In this document: positions 37,259-49,550 of the stretch, piece after piece
Layout: every line of letters begins with the position of its first letter
Numbering within the stretch: position 1 is the stretch's first letter
Assembly: GCF_030063195.1 (NCBI RefSeq)
Contig: NZ_JASISS010000007.1
Location: 30,279 to 94,278 of the forward strand
Direction: 5' to 3'
Length of the DNA stretch: 64,000 bases
Source of the DNA: Cryobacterium sp. PH31-AA6
GTDB lineage: Bacteria > Actinomycetota > Actinomycetes > Actinomycetales > Microbacteriaceae
The notes under the pieces: generated by a model
The model's input: only the letters and a program-made list of their open reading frames with translations
The model's database searches: none
What the model was told of the DNA's origin: nothing
Position numbers and translations under genes: made by a program

Positions 37259-38179
37259 ATGGAAACACGCTCCCTTCCCCTTCCCGACGGCCTCGACGGT
37301 GTTCGCGTCGACGCCGGCATTGCCAAGTTGTTCGGTTTCTCCCGCAGCTTCGCCGCCGAGGTTGCCGAGGCCGGCGGGGTGGCCCTGAACGGTGCCGTCG
37401 TCGGGAAGTCGGACCGCCTGCACGGCGGAGCCTGGCTCGAGGTCAACTGGCAGCCGCGCGAGGCGCTCACCATCGTGCCGATCCCGGTTCCGAACCTCAC
37501 GATCGTGCACGATGACGAGAGCATCGTCGTCGTCAACAAACCGTCCGGCGTGGCCGCGCACCCCAGCGTCGGCTGGACCGGTCCGACAGTGCTCGGCGCC
37601 CTCTCGGCCGCCGGTTACCGGATCGCGACCTCCGGCGCCGCGGAACGGGCCGGCATCGTGCACCGCCTGGACGTCGGCACCAGCGGACTGATGGTGGTCG
37701 CCAAGTCGGAAGCGGCGTACACCGCCCTCAAACGGGCCTTCCACGACCGGGAGGTCGAGAAGATCTATCACGCGGTCGTCCAGGGGCACCCTGACCCGCT
37801 TGCCGGAACGATCGACGCCCCTCTCGGCCGTCACCCTCGGTCCGACTGGAAATTCGCCGTGGTCGCCGGTGGCAAGGACTCCATCACCCACTATGAGACC
37901 CTCGAGGCGTTCCGGTCGGCGTCCCTGCTGGAGGTGCACCTGGAGACCGGGCGCACCCACCAGATCCGGGTACACATGGCCGCCCAGCGGCATCCGTGCG
38001 TCGGCGACGCCATGTACGGCGCGGACCCGTCGATCACCGCCAGGCTCGGTCTGACCAGGCAGTGGCTGCACGCGAAGCAACTCGCTTTTTCCCACCCCGA
38101 CTCACGCGAGTGGGTCACCTTCAACGCCGACTACCCGGCCGACCTCGCGCACGCCCTCGACGTGCTGCGTGACGCCTGA
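37259..38179 (+). CDS. RluA-family pseudouridine synthase
   Basis: A 306-residue enzyme that converts uridines in RNA to pseudouridine. An N-terminal S4 RNA-binding domain ([20 protein letters not shown], then GVALNGAVV) is followed by the catalytic domain with the aspartate in [17 protein letters not shown] and [13 protein letters not shown]. Similar to RluD, which modifies 23S rRNA helix 69, but the target cannot be proven here. ATG seven bases after the lspA stop; lspA-rluD order is common. Confidence 0.93.
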   Translation: METRSLPLPDGLDGVRVDAGIAKLFGFSRSFAAEVAEAGGVALNGAVVGKSDRLHGGAWLEVNWQPREALTIVPIPVPNLTIVHDDESIVVVNKPSGVAAHPSVGWTGPTVLGALSAAGYRIATSGAAERAGIVHRLDVGTSGLMVVAKSEAAYTALKRAFHDREVEKIYHAVVQGHPDPLAGTIDAPLGRHPRSDWKFAVVAGGKDSITHYETLEAFRSASLLEVHLETGRTHQIRVHMAAQRHPCVGDAMYGADPSITARLGLTRQWLHAKQLAFSHPDSREWVTFNADYPADLAHALDVLRDA

Positions 38180-38213
38180 CCTGTAGCGCCCATTTCAACA
38201 CCTCGGAGCCGTT

Positions 38214-41753
<3,540 letters not shown>

Positions 41754-41763
41754 CGCCGCGTTG

Positions 41764-41769
41764 TAGCCT
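41764..41769 (+). promoter_or_regulatory. -10 element, leaderless promoter of the second acyltransferase
   Basis: TAGCCT ends six bases before the ATG at 41776, with no ribosome binding site between. Confidence 0.6.
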
Positions 41770-41775
41770 TTAGCC

Positions 41776-42558
41776 ATGACAAGGCAAGCCAGAGAACCGA
41801 TCTACAGCACCGCCATCTCGGTCGGGCGTTCCGTCTTCGGTCTGCTGCGACTCAAGCCGGCGGTCACCGGGTTCGCCAATCTCCCCGACACCGGGGGAGC
41901 CGTCCTGGCGATCACCCACTTCGGTTACGCCGACTTCGCCCTGGTCGAGTGGATGACCTGGCGGCACAATCGGCGACACATCCGCTTCCTGGCCAAGAAG
42001 GGCGCCTTCGCCAAGCCCGTCGTCGGGTGGCTGTTACGCGGGATGCGGCACATCTCCGTGGACATGAAGGCCGGGGCCGAGGCGTATGTCCAGGCCGTGG
42101 CCGCCCTGCGCGCCGGCGAGATGCTCGGGGTGTTCCCCGAGGGCGGCGTGAACGCATCCTTCACGGTGCGGTCACTGAAATCCGGGGCGATCCGGATGGC
42201 GGCGGAGGCCGGGGTTCCCATCGTGCCGATCGCGGTCTGGGGTGGGCATCGCCTGCTCACCAAGAACCGGAAGCCGACCCTCCGGGAAGCGTTCGGGGCG
42301 CCGATCGAGGTCGCCATCGGTGAGCCGATCGCCGTGTCGGCCGATGTGGACGCGCAGCAGCTCACCCTGAAATTGCACGCCACCCTGCAGACCCTCGTCG
42401 ATGGCCTCCAGGCGCGCTACCCGGAGGACGGCACGGGCGCGTGGTGGCAGCCCAGGCACCTCGGCGGCAGCGCTCCGACACCGGAGGAGGCCGCCATCGT
42501 CGAGGCCGAACGCCAACGGCGCCGCGACGATCAGAGTTCGGCGCCCGGCACCCGATAG
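41776..42558 (+). CDS. PlsC-family acyltransferase, second copy
   Basis: A 260-residue membrane-associated acyltransferase. Motif I is THFGYADF (H-x4-D), motif III is FPEGGVNASF, and VPIVPIAVWGG follows. The motif I differs from the NHLSFID of the first PlsC-like protein (10514), and it has a 40-residue charged tail, so it may use another acyl acceptor. The start ATG is six bases after TAGCCT, a leaderless arrangement. The 3' end overlaps the convergent flavin reductase gene by 28 bases. Confidence 0.88.
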   Translation: MTRQAREPIYSTAISVGRSVFGLLRLKPAVTGFANLPDTGGAVLAITHFGYADFALVEWMTWRHNRRHIRFLAKKGAFAKPVVGWLLRGMRHISVDMKAGAEAYVQAVAALRAGEMLGVFPEGGVNASFTVRSLKSGAIRMAAEAGVPIVPIAVWGGHRLLTKNRKPTLREAFGAPIEVAIGEPIAVSADVDAQQLTLKLHATLQTLVDGLQARYPEDGTGAWWQPRHLGGSAPTPEEAAIVEAERQRRRDDQSSAPGTR

Positions 42559-43076
42559 GCGCGCTCATGGTAGAGCAGCGCGTCGTCGTTCTCGCCCATG
42601 CCGCCCTCCTCGATCTGCACGATCACGACGGCACTGTTGTGCACGAGCACACGCTCGACGATCCGTCCGACCATCCAGGACGTCACACCAGAGAGCACCG
42701 GGAGACCGTGCGGGCCGGGCGTCCAATGGTCGCCGATGAATCTCTGCTCCTGCGGCCCTGACAGCTTCTGCGCGAGGGCGCGGTTGCGCGCCCCGAGCAG
42801 GTGGATCACCACCCGGTCGTTCCCGGCGATGGCCGACCAGGTACTGGCCGAACGCGCCATGTTGAACGTGGCCAGCGGCGGCACCGACGAGAGGGAGGCC
42901 AGGGACGTGGCGGTGAACCCGACGGGGGTGCCGTCCGGTCGAAGCGACGTGATCACGGAGACCCCGGCGGCGTGGCGTCGAAACGCGTGTTTGAAGGCCG
43001 CGAGATCCTGTGGCGCGTTCGGGTCGCCCTCCAGGGCTGGAGCGGCGGTGGTCTCTGGTGTGTTGATGTCGTTCAT
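42531..43076 (-). CDS. flavin reductase family protein
   Basis: A 181-residue FMN-binding split-barrel protein of the flavin reductase (HpaC/DIM6) family. These reduce FMN or FAD with NAD(P)H, often for a two-component monooxygenase. Seen are FKHAFRRHAAGVSVIT, GFTATSLASLSSVPPLATFN and the segment HLLGARNRALAQKLSG. No monooxygenase partner is nearby, so the physiological role is open. ATG start with a purine-rich leader. Confidence 0.88.
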   Translation of the reverse strand: MNDINTPETTAAPALEGDPNAPQDLAAFKHAFRRHAAGVSVITSLRPDGTPVGFTATSLASLSSVPPLATFNMARSASTWSAIAGNDRVVIHLLGARNRALAQKLSGPQEQRFIGDHWTPGPHGLPVLSGVTSWMVGRIVERVLVHNSAVVIVQIEEGGMGENDDALLYHERAYRVPGAEL

Positions 43077-43136
43077 GCTGTTTGAATCAAGCTCCTCGTC
43101 AACCAGCCTATTCCCGTGAACGCTGTCGTTGATCGC

Positions 43137-43142
43137 TAGGCT
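43137..43142 (+). promoter_or_regulatory. -10 element near the hisD start
   Basis: TAGGCT ends eight bases before the ATG at 43151. This would give a leader of zero to two bases, so hisD is probably leaderless. Confidence 0.5.
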
Positions 43143-43150
43143 GGTCAGAC

Positions 43151-44470
43151 ATGATCCAGAGAATTGACCTTCGGGGCACCAGGCCCACCCCCGCCGACTT
43201 GCTGGCCGCCGTGCCGCGCGCCCTCACCAGCGTGACCGTCGCCAGCGATGTCGCAGCCACCCTGATCGACGACGTGCGCGCCAGGGGAGAGGCCGCACTG
43301 CTCGATCAGGCCGAACGCCTCGACCGGGTCCGCCCCGCGCACGTGCGGGTGCCGGCAACCGACATCGCCGAGGCGGTGGCCGGGCTCGACCCCGACGTGC
43401 GCGCGGCCATCGAAGAGACCATCCGCCGGGTGCGGATCGCCAGTTCGGCGCAGGTGCCGCCGCTGGTGACGACCACGATCGCCGACGGCGCCGTCATCAC
43501 CCAGCGCTGGCAGCCGGTCAGCCGTGTCGGGCTCTATGTTCCCGGCGGCAAGGCCGTGTACCCGTCCAGCGTCGTCATGAATGTCGTGCCGGCCCAGGTT
43601 GCCGGAGTGACGTCGCTCGCCCTCGCGTCGCCGCCGCAGAGCGATTTCGGTGGACGGGTGCACCCCACGATCCTCGCCGTAGCCGGGCTGCTCGGCGTGC
43701 ACGAAATCTACGCGATGGGCGGCGCGGGGGCCATCGGTGCCTTCGCCTACGGGGTCCCCGGGCTCGGACTCGACCCGGTCCAGCTTGTCACCGGCCCCGG
43801 CAATGTCTACGTCGCCGCCGCCAAACGGCTTGTTCGCGGCGTGACCGGGATCGACTCTGAGGCCGGCCCGACCGACATCCTCGTGATCGCGGATGCGGCG
43901 GCCGACCCACTGCTCGTGGCGGCCGACCTGGTCAGCCAGGCCGAACACGATGAGCTGGCTGCGGCCGTGCTCGTCACCGACTCCGTGGCGTTGGCGGATG
44001 CCGTGACCCTGCGCCTGGCCGAACTGGCGACGACGACGACACACAGCGCCCGGGTGATCGCCTCGCTGTCCGGGCGGCAGTCCGCGATCGTGCTCGTCGA
44101 CGATCTGGCCGCGGCCGCCGCGTTCAGCAACGCGTTCGGACCGGAACACCTGGAGATCCAGACCGAAGACCCCCAGGCCGTGCTCGCCCTCATCGACAAC
44201 GCGGGAGCCATCTTTCTCGGCCCGTACTCCCCGGTCAGCCTCGGCGACTACGTGGCCGGCTCCAACCACGTGCTGCCGACCGGGGGCCAGGCTCGCTTCT
44301 CCTCGGGGCTGGGCGCCTACACCTTCCTCCGTCCCCAGCAGGTCATCGACTACAGCCGGGAGGCGCTGCTCGCCGTCGCCGGACACATCGCTGCCCTGTC
44401 GGCGGCCGAGGCGCTGCCCGCTCACGGCGACGCCGTGATCGCCCGGTTCCACCCCGACGCGGAACGGTAG
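43151..44470 (+). CDS. hisD: histidinol dehydrogenase
   Basis: A 439-residue zinc enzyme that oxidises L-histidinol to L-histidine in two NAD-dependent steps. The signature region is [19 protein letters not shown], with [12 protein letters not shown], zinc ligands in [14 protein letters not shown] and the catalytic pair in FGPEHLEI. Usually hisD leads a his operon; here it is followed by nrdR and pyrD and no other his gene is in view. Confidence 0.96.
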   Translation: MIQRIDLRGTRPTPADLLAAVPRALTSVTVASDVAATLIDDVRARGEAALLDQAERLDRVRPAHVRVPATDIAEAVAGLDPDVRAAIEETIRRVRIASSAQVPPLVTTTIADGAVITQRWQPVSRVGLYVPGGKAVYPSSVVMNVVPAQVAGVTSLALASPPQSDFGGRVHPTILAVAGLLGVHEIYAMGGAGAIGAFAYGVPGLGLDPVQLVTGPGNVYVAAAKRLVRGVTGIDSEAGPTDILVIADAAADPLLVAADLVSQAEHDELAAAVLVTDSVALADAVTLRLAELATTTTHSARVIASLSGRQSAIVLVDDLAAAAAFSNAFGPEHLEIQTEDPQAVLALIDNAGAIFLGPYSPVSLGDYVAGSNHVLPTGGQARFSSGLGAYTFLRPQQVIDYSREALLAVAGHIAALSAAEALPAHGDAVIARFHPDAER

Positions 44471-44473
44471 GCT
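44468..44473 (+). promoter_or_regulatory. -10 element, leaderless promoter of nrdR
   Basis: TAGGCT overlaps the hisD stop codon and ends seven bases before the ATG at 44481. No ribosome binding site lies between. Confidence 0.55.
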
Positions 44474-44480
44474 TGGCCAA

Positions 44481-44963
44481 ATGTTCTGCCCGTTCTGTCG
44501 CCACCCGGACTCCAGAGTCATCGACTCGCGCACCAGCGACGACGGACTCTCGATTCGCCGTCGCCGCCAATGCCCGGAGTGCGGGCGCAGGTTCAGCACC
44601 ACCGAGACCGCGAGCCTCAACATCATCAAGCGCAGCGGCGTCGTCGAGCCGTTCAGCCGGGACAAGATCGTGTCCGGCGTGCGGAAGGCGTGCCAGGGGC
44701 GGCCGGTGACGGATTCCGACCTCGCCATGCTCGCCCAGAAGGTGGAGGAGACCATCCGGCAGACCGGGGCATCGCAGGTCGACGCGAACGACATCGGTCT
44801 GGCGATCCTGCCGCCGCTGCGCGACCTCGACGAGGTCGCCTACCTGCGTTTCGCCAGTGTCTACCAGGGCTTTGATTCGCTCGAAGACTTCGAGAGCGCC
44901 ATCGCCCAGCTGCGCACCGGGCACGTCGACGGCACGGCGTCGGCCGGCCAGGCGGAGCTCTGA
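44481..44963 (+). CDS. nrdR: transcriptional repressor NrdR
   Basis: A 160-residue nucleotide-sensing repressor of ribonucleotide reductase genes. The N-terminal zinc ribbon uses C3, C6, C31 and C34. The ATP-cone domain follows ([36 protein letters not shown]). It binds ATP/dATP and represses nrd operons through NrdR boxes; no nrd gene is in the window. ATG right after a TAGGCT element, probably leaderless, with pyrD three bases downstream. Confidence 0.97.
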   Translation: MFCPFCRHPDSRVIDSRTSDDGLSIRRRRQCPECGRRFSTTETASLNIIKRSGVVEPFSRDKIVSGVRKACQGRPVTDSDLAMLAQKVEETIRQTGASQVDANDIGLAILPPLRDLDEVAYLRFASVYQGFDSLEDFESAIAQLRTGHVDGTASAGQAEL

Positions 44964-44966
44964 CCC

Positions 44967-46013
44967 GTGTATCGCATCTTCTTCACGGCCGTTCTCTCCC
45001 GGCTCGACCCCGAGCGTGCGCACCACCTCGCCTTCACCGTGATTCGGGCATTGCCCGCCCTCGGCTTCGGGCGTCTGGTTCGCCGGTTCACCGCCCCGGC
45101 GACGGACCAGGGCGTCGATACTCTCGGCCTTCACTTCGACACTCCGTTCGGCCTTGCCGCCGGTTTCGACAAGGACGGTAAGGCCGTGATCGGTCTCGGC
45201 CAGCTCGGGTTCGGCCACGTCGAGGTCGGCACGATCACGGCCGTCGCCCAACCGGGAAATCCGAAACCGCGGCTTTTCCGCCTGATCGCTGACCGTGCCG
45301 TGATCAACCGGATGGGGTTCAACAACGACGGAGCCCTGGCCGCCCAGGTCCGCCTGGCCCGGGTGCGCGCCGTGCCGGGCCGTCCCGTGCTCGGGATCAA
45401 CATCGGCAAGAGCCGCGTGACGGCGGTCGAGGATGCCACCGCCGATTACCTGGCCAGCGCCGCGCTCCTCGCGCCCCTGGCCGACTACCTGGTCGTCAAC
45501 GTGAGTTCTCCCAACACGCCGGGACTGCGGGGACTCCAGGAGCTCGACCAGCTGGCGCCGCTGCTTCGCGCGGTCAAGACCGAGGCCGCGGGCACGCCGC
45601 TGCTGGTGAAGATCGCCCCCGACCTGAGCGACGACGAGGTGACGCGGATCGCGGAGCTCGTGGTCGAGCTCGGCCTCGACGGCATCATCGCGACGAACAC
45701 GACCATCTCCCGCGACGGACTGGTCACCGATCCCGCGACGGTCGCCGCCGCCGGGGCCGGCGGGTTGTCCGGCGCTCCGCTGCACCTGCGTTCCCTCGCC
45801 GTGCTGCGCCTGATCCGGGCCACGGTGCCCCGGGAACTGTGCCTGATCTCGGTCGGCGGAGTCGAGACGGCCGAGCAGGTCGCCGAGCGGTTGGCGGAAG
45901 GGGCGACGCTCGTTCAGGGCTACACCGCGTTCCTCTACCGAGGCCCGCTCTGGGCTCGCCAGATCAACCGCGGGCTCGACCGGATCCGCTCACGGGACGC
46001 CGCACGATCCTGA
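44967..46013 (+). CDS. pyrD: quinone-dependent dihydroorotate dehydrogenase
   Basis: A 348-residue class 2 dihydroorotate dehydrogenase, the membrane-bound step of pyrimidine synthesis that passes electrons to the quinone pool. The N-terminal helices (MYRIFFTAVLSRLDPERAHH) anchor the enzyme. FMN-site motifs are AAGFDKDGKAVIGL, NRMGFNNDGA and INIGKSRVTA; the catalytic serine is in VVNVSSPNTPGLRGLQ. GTG start three bases after nrdR, so they are cotranscribed. Confidence 0.96.
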   Translation: MYRIFFTAVLSRLDPERAHHLAFTVIRALPALGFGRLVRRFTAPATDQGVDTLGLHFDTPFGLAAGFDKDGKAVIGLGQLGFGHVEVGTITAVAQPGNPKPRLFRLIADRAVINRMGFNNDGALAAQVRLARVRAVPGRPVLGINIGKSRVTAVEDATADYLASAALLAPLADYLVVNVSSPNTPGLRGLQELDQLAPLLRAVKTEAAGTPLLVKIAPDLSDDEVTRIAELVVELGLDGIIATNTTISRDGLVTDPATVAAAGAGGLSGAPLHLRSLAVLRLIRATVPRELCLISVGGVETAEQVAERLAEGATLVQGYTAFLYRGPLWARQINRGLDRIRSRDAARS

Positions 46014-46034
46014 GGGCGATCGCCCCTTGGGCGG

Positions 46035-47111
46035 CTAGAGCCGGCCCTGTGCGGCCAGCTGAGCGGCGAGACTGGACCCGTCCGGCCCGTAGATCCAACG
46101 GGGATCGTGTCTCTCGTCGACGGCGTCCTTGACCCTGCGACCGGCCAGGACGGCCTCGCTGGGCGAGAGCTGCCTGATCAGGACGGTATCGACGCTGCCA
46201 GGGAAGTCTCGCTGAAATTCGCCGTAAATGGCCTCATCGTGTTGGCCGTCGTCACCGATCAGGATCCAGCGGATATCCGGGAACTCCTGGGCGAGCCTGC
46301 GCAGGTTGGCGCGCTTGTGTTCGCGCCCGCTCCGGAACCAGCGGTCGTGGGTCGGACCCCAGTCCGTGAGCAGCAGCGCCCCGGCGGGATAGAGATTCCG
46401 GGAGAGGAACCGGGTCAGGGTGGGAGCCACGTTCCAGGCGCCGGTCGAGAGGTAGATCATCGGGGCCCCGTCGGCGGTGGCCGTCAGCCGGTCGAGCAGC
46501 ACGGCCATTCCCGGGGTGGGTACCCGGGCGTGCTCGTCGAGCACGAATGTGTTCCAGGCGGCCAACAGGGGGCGGGGGAGCGTCGTGACCATGACGGTGT
46601 CGTCCACGTCGGAGATGATCCCGTGGTGAACCGACGGGGCGACGATGAAGAGCGGTGCCTCAACCGGAGCCGACGCCTCCGTGTGCAGCCGCGCCACCTG
46701 CCAGCCGGGAGCCAGGTCAACCCGCACGACGGTGTCGACGACTCCGCCGCGGTCCGCCTGCACCCGGTGCACCTGCCCGTTGATCTCAATGGTCACGGTC
46801 ACGTCGTTGACGGGCACGCTCGTGAAGCTGCGCCAGCCGCGGATGCCGGCGTCGCGCCGTTCGGAACGCCAGCGACGACGTCGGGTGCCGACCGACTTGC
46901 CCGGCCTGGCCGGTTTGGACAGCAGTACGCGGCAGAGGATTCGTACCCATCCGGTTGAGCCGTAGCCGGTGTACGGGATGACGGTCGGCAGGTAGCCGCG
47001 CTTGCGGGCGAACCCTTCACGGGTCCCGTGCAGCCAGTCCTCGATGCGTGCGGCGCGATGCATCATCATCGCAGGGGTGCCTGCGGTCGGTATACGGGAT
47101 GACTTCGGCAC
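46035..47111 (-). CDS. App1/DUF2183-type phosphatase domain protein
   Basis: A 358-residue protein with a HAD-like DxDxT motif (GIISDVDDTVMVT) as in the yeast App1 phosphatidate phosphatase catalytic domain (DUF2183). It also has LSTGAWNVAPTLTRFL, LLTDWGPT and WILIGDDGQHDEAIY, typical of that family. The first 150 residues form a separate beta-rich domain (DVTVTIEINGQVHRVQAD) after a basic stretch. It may dephosphorylate phosphatidate or a related lipid, but bacterial members are little studied. GTG start at 47111; the in-frame ATGs at about residue 15-17 are alternatives. Confidence 0.85.
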   Translation of the reverse strand: MPKSSRIPTAGTPAMMMHRAARIEDWLHGTREGFARKRGYLPTVIPYTGYGSTGWVRILCRVLLSKPARPGKSVGTRRRRWRSERRDAGIRGWRSFTSVPVNDVTVTIEINGQVHRVQADRGGVVDTVVRVDLAPGWQVARLHTEASAPVEAPLFIVAPSVHHGIISDVDDTVMVTTLPRPLLAAWNTFVLDEHARVPTPGMAVLLDRLTATADGAPMIYLSTGAWNVAPTLTRFLSRNLYPAGALLLTDWGPTHDRWFRSGREHKRANLRRLAQEFPDIRWILIGDDGQHDEAIYGEFQRDFPGSVDTVLIRQLSPSEAVLAGRRVKDAVDERHDPRWIYGPDGSSLAAQLAAQGRL

Positions 47112-47208
47112 AGCCTCTAGTCTGGCATGCGCCCGGACCGGCGGCGTGAAGTGACCCCAATCCGGGGATCAGGCCGGTCGCTGGCATTTCGAGCCGGACT
47201 CAGCAACA

Positions 47209-47214
47209 TAGAAT
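47209..47214 (+). promoter_or_regulatory. -10 element for the TetR gene
   Basis: TAGAAT, preceded 16 bases earlier by TTTCGA (47187-47192), forms a fair promoter. The short leader carries AAGGAGGA, a strong ribosome binding site for the GTG at 47239. Confidence 0.5.
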
Positions 47215-47238
47215 TGGGGCTTACTTCAAGGAGGACAA

Positions 47239-47904
47239 GTGTCACTTAGTGACCTTTTCGGTGGGGATCCTGTCGTGTTGGGCCAGCAGGCGCGGATCGA
47301 ACCCACCCAGCAGCGCAGCACGGCGCGTCTGTCAGGGCTGCTCGATGCAGCCGCCGTCGTCGTGGACGAGGTGGGGTTCGACCGCATCACGACCGCGATG
47401 GTTGCGGAACGCGCGGGGGCGTCAATCGGCACCGTTTACCGGTATTACCCCGACCGGGTGGCGGTGTTGCAGGCCCTGCGCGAGCGCGCGGTCATGCGGT
47501 TCCGTCAGCGCGTGGTCGACCAGCTGAAAACCAGCGGACCTGAGACGTGGTGGGACGCCGTTGACTGTGCCATCACGGCCTTCGTCGACCTCTACCGCTC
47601 GGAGGCCGGCTTTCGGATCGTTCACTTCGCCGACCGGGAGCGCACGCCGGTCAGCGGCAGCGAGGACCTCCAGTCGGGGTACTTCGCCCGTCAGCTGGCG
47701 GGTGTGCTCGCCGAGGAATTCGGTCTGACCGGCGGCGCCGACCTGATATTCCGGCTCGAGGTGGCCGTCGAGATGGCGGACTCGATCCTCTCGCGCGCAT
47801 TCCAGACCACTCCGAACGGTGACGAACGCTTCATCGCGGAGTGCCGCAGGGTCATGCACGACTACCTGGTCGGCTACTACGGACCGAGCGTCGTCGCGGT
47901 GTGA
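47239..47904 (+). CDS. TetR-family transcriptional regulator
   Basis: A 221-residue regulator. The N-terminal helix-turn-helix is VGFDRITTAMVAERAGASIGTVYRYYPDRVAVLQAL; the C-terminal ligand-binding part is all-helical and not assignable to a ligand. GTG start with AAGGAGGA upstream. It is divergent from the App1-type gene and upstream of the OpuC operon, either of which could be its target. No clear palindromic operator was found in the flanking gaps. Confidence 0.9.
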   Translation: MSLSDLFGGDPVVLGQQARIEPTQQRSTARLSGLLDAAAVVVDEVGFDRITTAMVAERAGASIGTVYRYYPDRVAVLQALRERAVMRFRQRVVDQLKTSGPETWWDAVDCAITAFVDLYRSEAGFRIVHFADRERTPVSGSEDLQSGYFARQLAGVLAEEFGLTGGADLIFRLEVAVEMADSILSRAFQTTPNGDERFIAECRRVMHDYLVGYYGPSVVAV

Positions 47905-48045
47905 TCCCGGGTTCGTCCCCCGGCCTCGTTTCGCCCTCAGCGGATAACTATCTTCACTCCAATGCGCCGTTCGGCGACGAAGAATGATTGGGTTAAGCCT
48001 CTGGCACGTGTTGATCCGACTTCAGGCGAGGAATGAGCCACTTCT
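47905..48045 (+). promoter_or_regulatory. region before the OpuC-type operon
   Basis: The 141-bp gap has TAACTAT (about 47944) as a possible -10. Near the end lies GAGGAATGAG, a ribosome binding site somewhat far (about 12 bases) from the ATG at 48046. No osmotic-control element was recognised. Confidence 0.3.
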
Positions 48046-48891
48046 ATGATTGAGTTCCGCTCGGTGAGCAAACAGTTCCCGGATGGCACCCTGGCCGTCG
48101 ATGACTTCAGCCTCACGATTCCCTCGCACCGGACGACGGTACTCGTCGGGTCCTCCGGATCGGGTAAGACGACGCTGCTGCGGATGATCAACCGGATGGT
48201 GGATCCCACCTCCGGGGCGATCGAGATCGACGACGTCGACATTGCGTCCCTCGAACCGGTGAAGTTGCGCCGCAGCATCGGCTACGTGATGCAGAACTCC
48301 GGACTGCTCCCGCACCGGAAGGTGGTCGACAACGTCGCGACGGTGCCCCTGCTGCGCGGCGTGCCGCGGAAGACGGCCAGGGCGGACGCCCTGGCCCTGC
48401 TCGACACCGTCGGCCTGGACCGCGCGCTGGCCGACAGGTATCCGAGCCAGCTCTCCGGCGGGCAGCAGCAGCGCGTCGGCGTGGCGAGGGGCCTCGCGGT
48501 CAACCCGAACATCCTGCTGATGGACGAGCCGTTCGGCGCCGTGGACCCGATCGTGCGGGCGGAGCTGCAGCAGGAACTCATCCGGTTGCAGACCGAGCTC
48601 GGCAAGACCGTGGTCTTCGTCACCCATGATGTCGACGAGGCATTCCTGCTCGGCGACCAGGTCGTCATCCTGCAGGAGGGCGGACGGATCGCGCAGATCG
48701 GCTCGCCGGCCGATATCCTCGCCAACCCGGCAAACGACTTCGTGGCCAGTTTCGTCGGCGCCGACCGCGGCAAGCGTGCCCTGCACGTCGAACGGAGCGA
48801 CGGCAGGGACGTTCTCGTCGACAGCGACGGGCGCCTGGCCGGGGTGCTCGTCGGCGATGCCGTCCCCGGGCAGGCGAGGGTCACCCCGTGA
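48046..48891 (+). CDS. compatible-solute ABC transporter, ATP-binding subunit (no CBS pair)
   Basis: A 281-residue ABC ATPase of the OpuCA/ProV group, powering uptake of glycine betaine, choline or carnitine. Walker A is GSSGSGKTTL, the signature is LSGGQQQRVGVARGL, and Walker B is NILLMDEPFGAVD. OpuCA-type proteins usually continue with two CBS domains that sense ionic strength; here the protein ends about 30 residues into that region, so osmosensing must differ. First gene of a four-gene operon; its stop overlaps the next start (GTGA). Confidence 0.9.
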   Translation: MIEFRSVSKQFPDGTLAVDDFSLTIPSHRTTVLVGSSGSGKTTLLRMINRMVDPTSGAIEIDDVDIASLEPVKLRRSIGYVMQNSGLLPHRKVVDNVATVPLLRGVPRKTARADALALLDTVGLDRALADRYPSQLSGGQQQRVGVARGLAVNPNILLMDEPFGAVDPIVRAELQQELIRLQTELGKTVVFVTHDVDEAFLLGDQVVILQEGGRIAQIGSPADILANPANDFVASFVGADRGKRALHVERSDGRDVLVDSDGRLAGVLVGDAVPGQARVTP

Positions 48892-49550
48892 ACTGGGCCT
48901 GGACGAATCTGGACCTGATCTGGGACCGGACCATTGACCATCTCATCCTCAGCGTGCCCCCGATTATTCTCAGCTTTGTGATCGCCCTGCCGCTCGGCTG
49001 GCTCGCCAACCGCTACCGGCTCAGCCGGGGCGTGATCCTCACCGCGAGCGGACTGCTCTATGCGATCCCCTCGTTCCCGATGTTCATCGTGCTGCCCGCG
49101 CTCGTCGGCACCACCCTCCGGTCCCCGCTCAACCTGGTGATCGCCCTGACCATCTACGGCGTTGCGCTGATGGTGCGGGTGGTCGCCGACGGACTCGCAT
49201 CCGTTGACGTCGACGTGCAGCGCTCGGCGGTCGCCGTGGGATTCTCGACCTGGACCAACTTCTGGCAGGTGGAGCTCCCGCTCGCCGGTCCGGTGCTGCT
49301 CGCCGGGCTGCGAGTCGTCGCGGTGAGCACCGTGAGCCTGGCCACGGTCGGCGCCGTCATCGGGGCGCAGAGCCTCGGCTCGCTCTTCACCGACGGCTTC
49401 CAGCGCGGCATCCAGGCCGAGATCATTGCCGGGATCGTCGCGACCGTGCTGTTGGCACTCCTCCTGGACGGGGCGCTGGTCGCCGCGGGACGGATAGCGC
49501 TTCCCTGGACCAGGCTGCGGAAGACGAGCAAGGTGGAGACGGCCACGTGA
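48888..49550 (+). CDS. compatible-solute ABC transporter, permease subunit 1
   Basis: A 220-residue permease with about five or six membrane helices, of the OpuCB/ProW type. The coupling-loop motif is seen around SVDVDVQRSAVAVGFSTWTN followed by ELPLAGPVLLAGLR. GTG start overlapping the ATPase gene by four bases, and its own stop overlaps the second permease by four bases (GTGA). Together with the second permease it forms the heterodimeric channel. Confidence 0.92.
   Translation: MNWAWTNLDLIWDRTIDHLILSVPPIILSFVIALPLGWLANRYRLSRGVILTASGLLYAIPSFPMFIVLPALVGTTLRSPLNLVIALTIYGVALMVRVVADGLASVDVDVQRSAVAVGFSTWTNFWQVELPLAGPVLLAGLRVVAVSTVSLATVGAVIGAQSLGSLFTDGFQRGIQAEIIAGIVATVLLALLLDGALVAAGRIALPWTRLRKTSKVETAT

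Noticed and set aside
46014..46025. GGGCGATCGCCC palindrome between pyrD and the App1-type gene considered as a terminator
   Set aside because: It has no loop in its perfect form and no T run, and such GC-rich palindromes occur by chance in this DNA.
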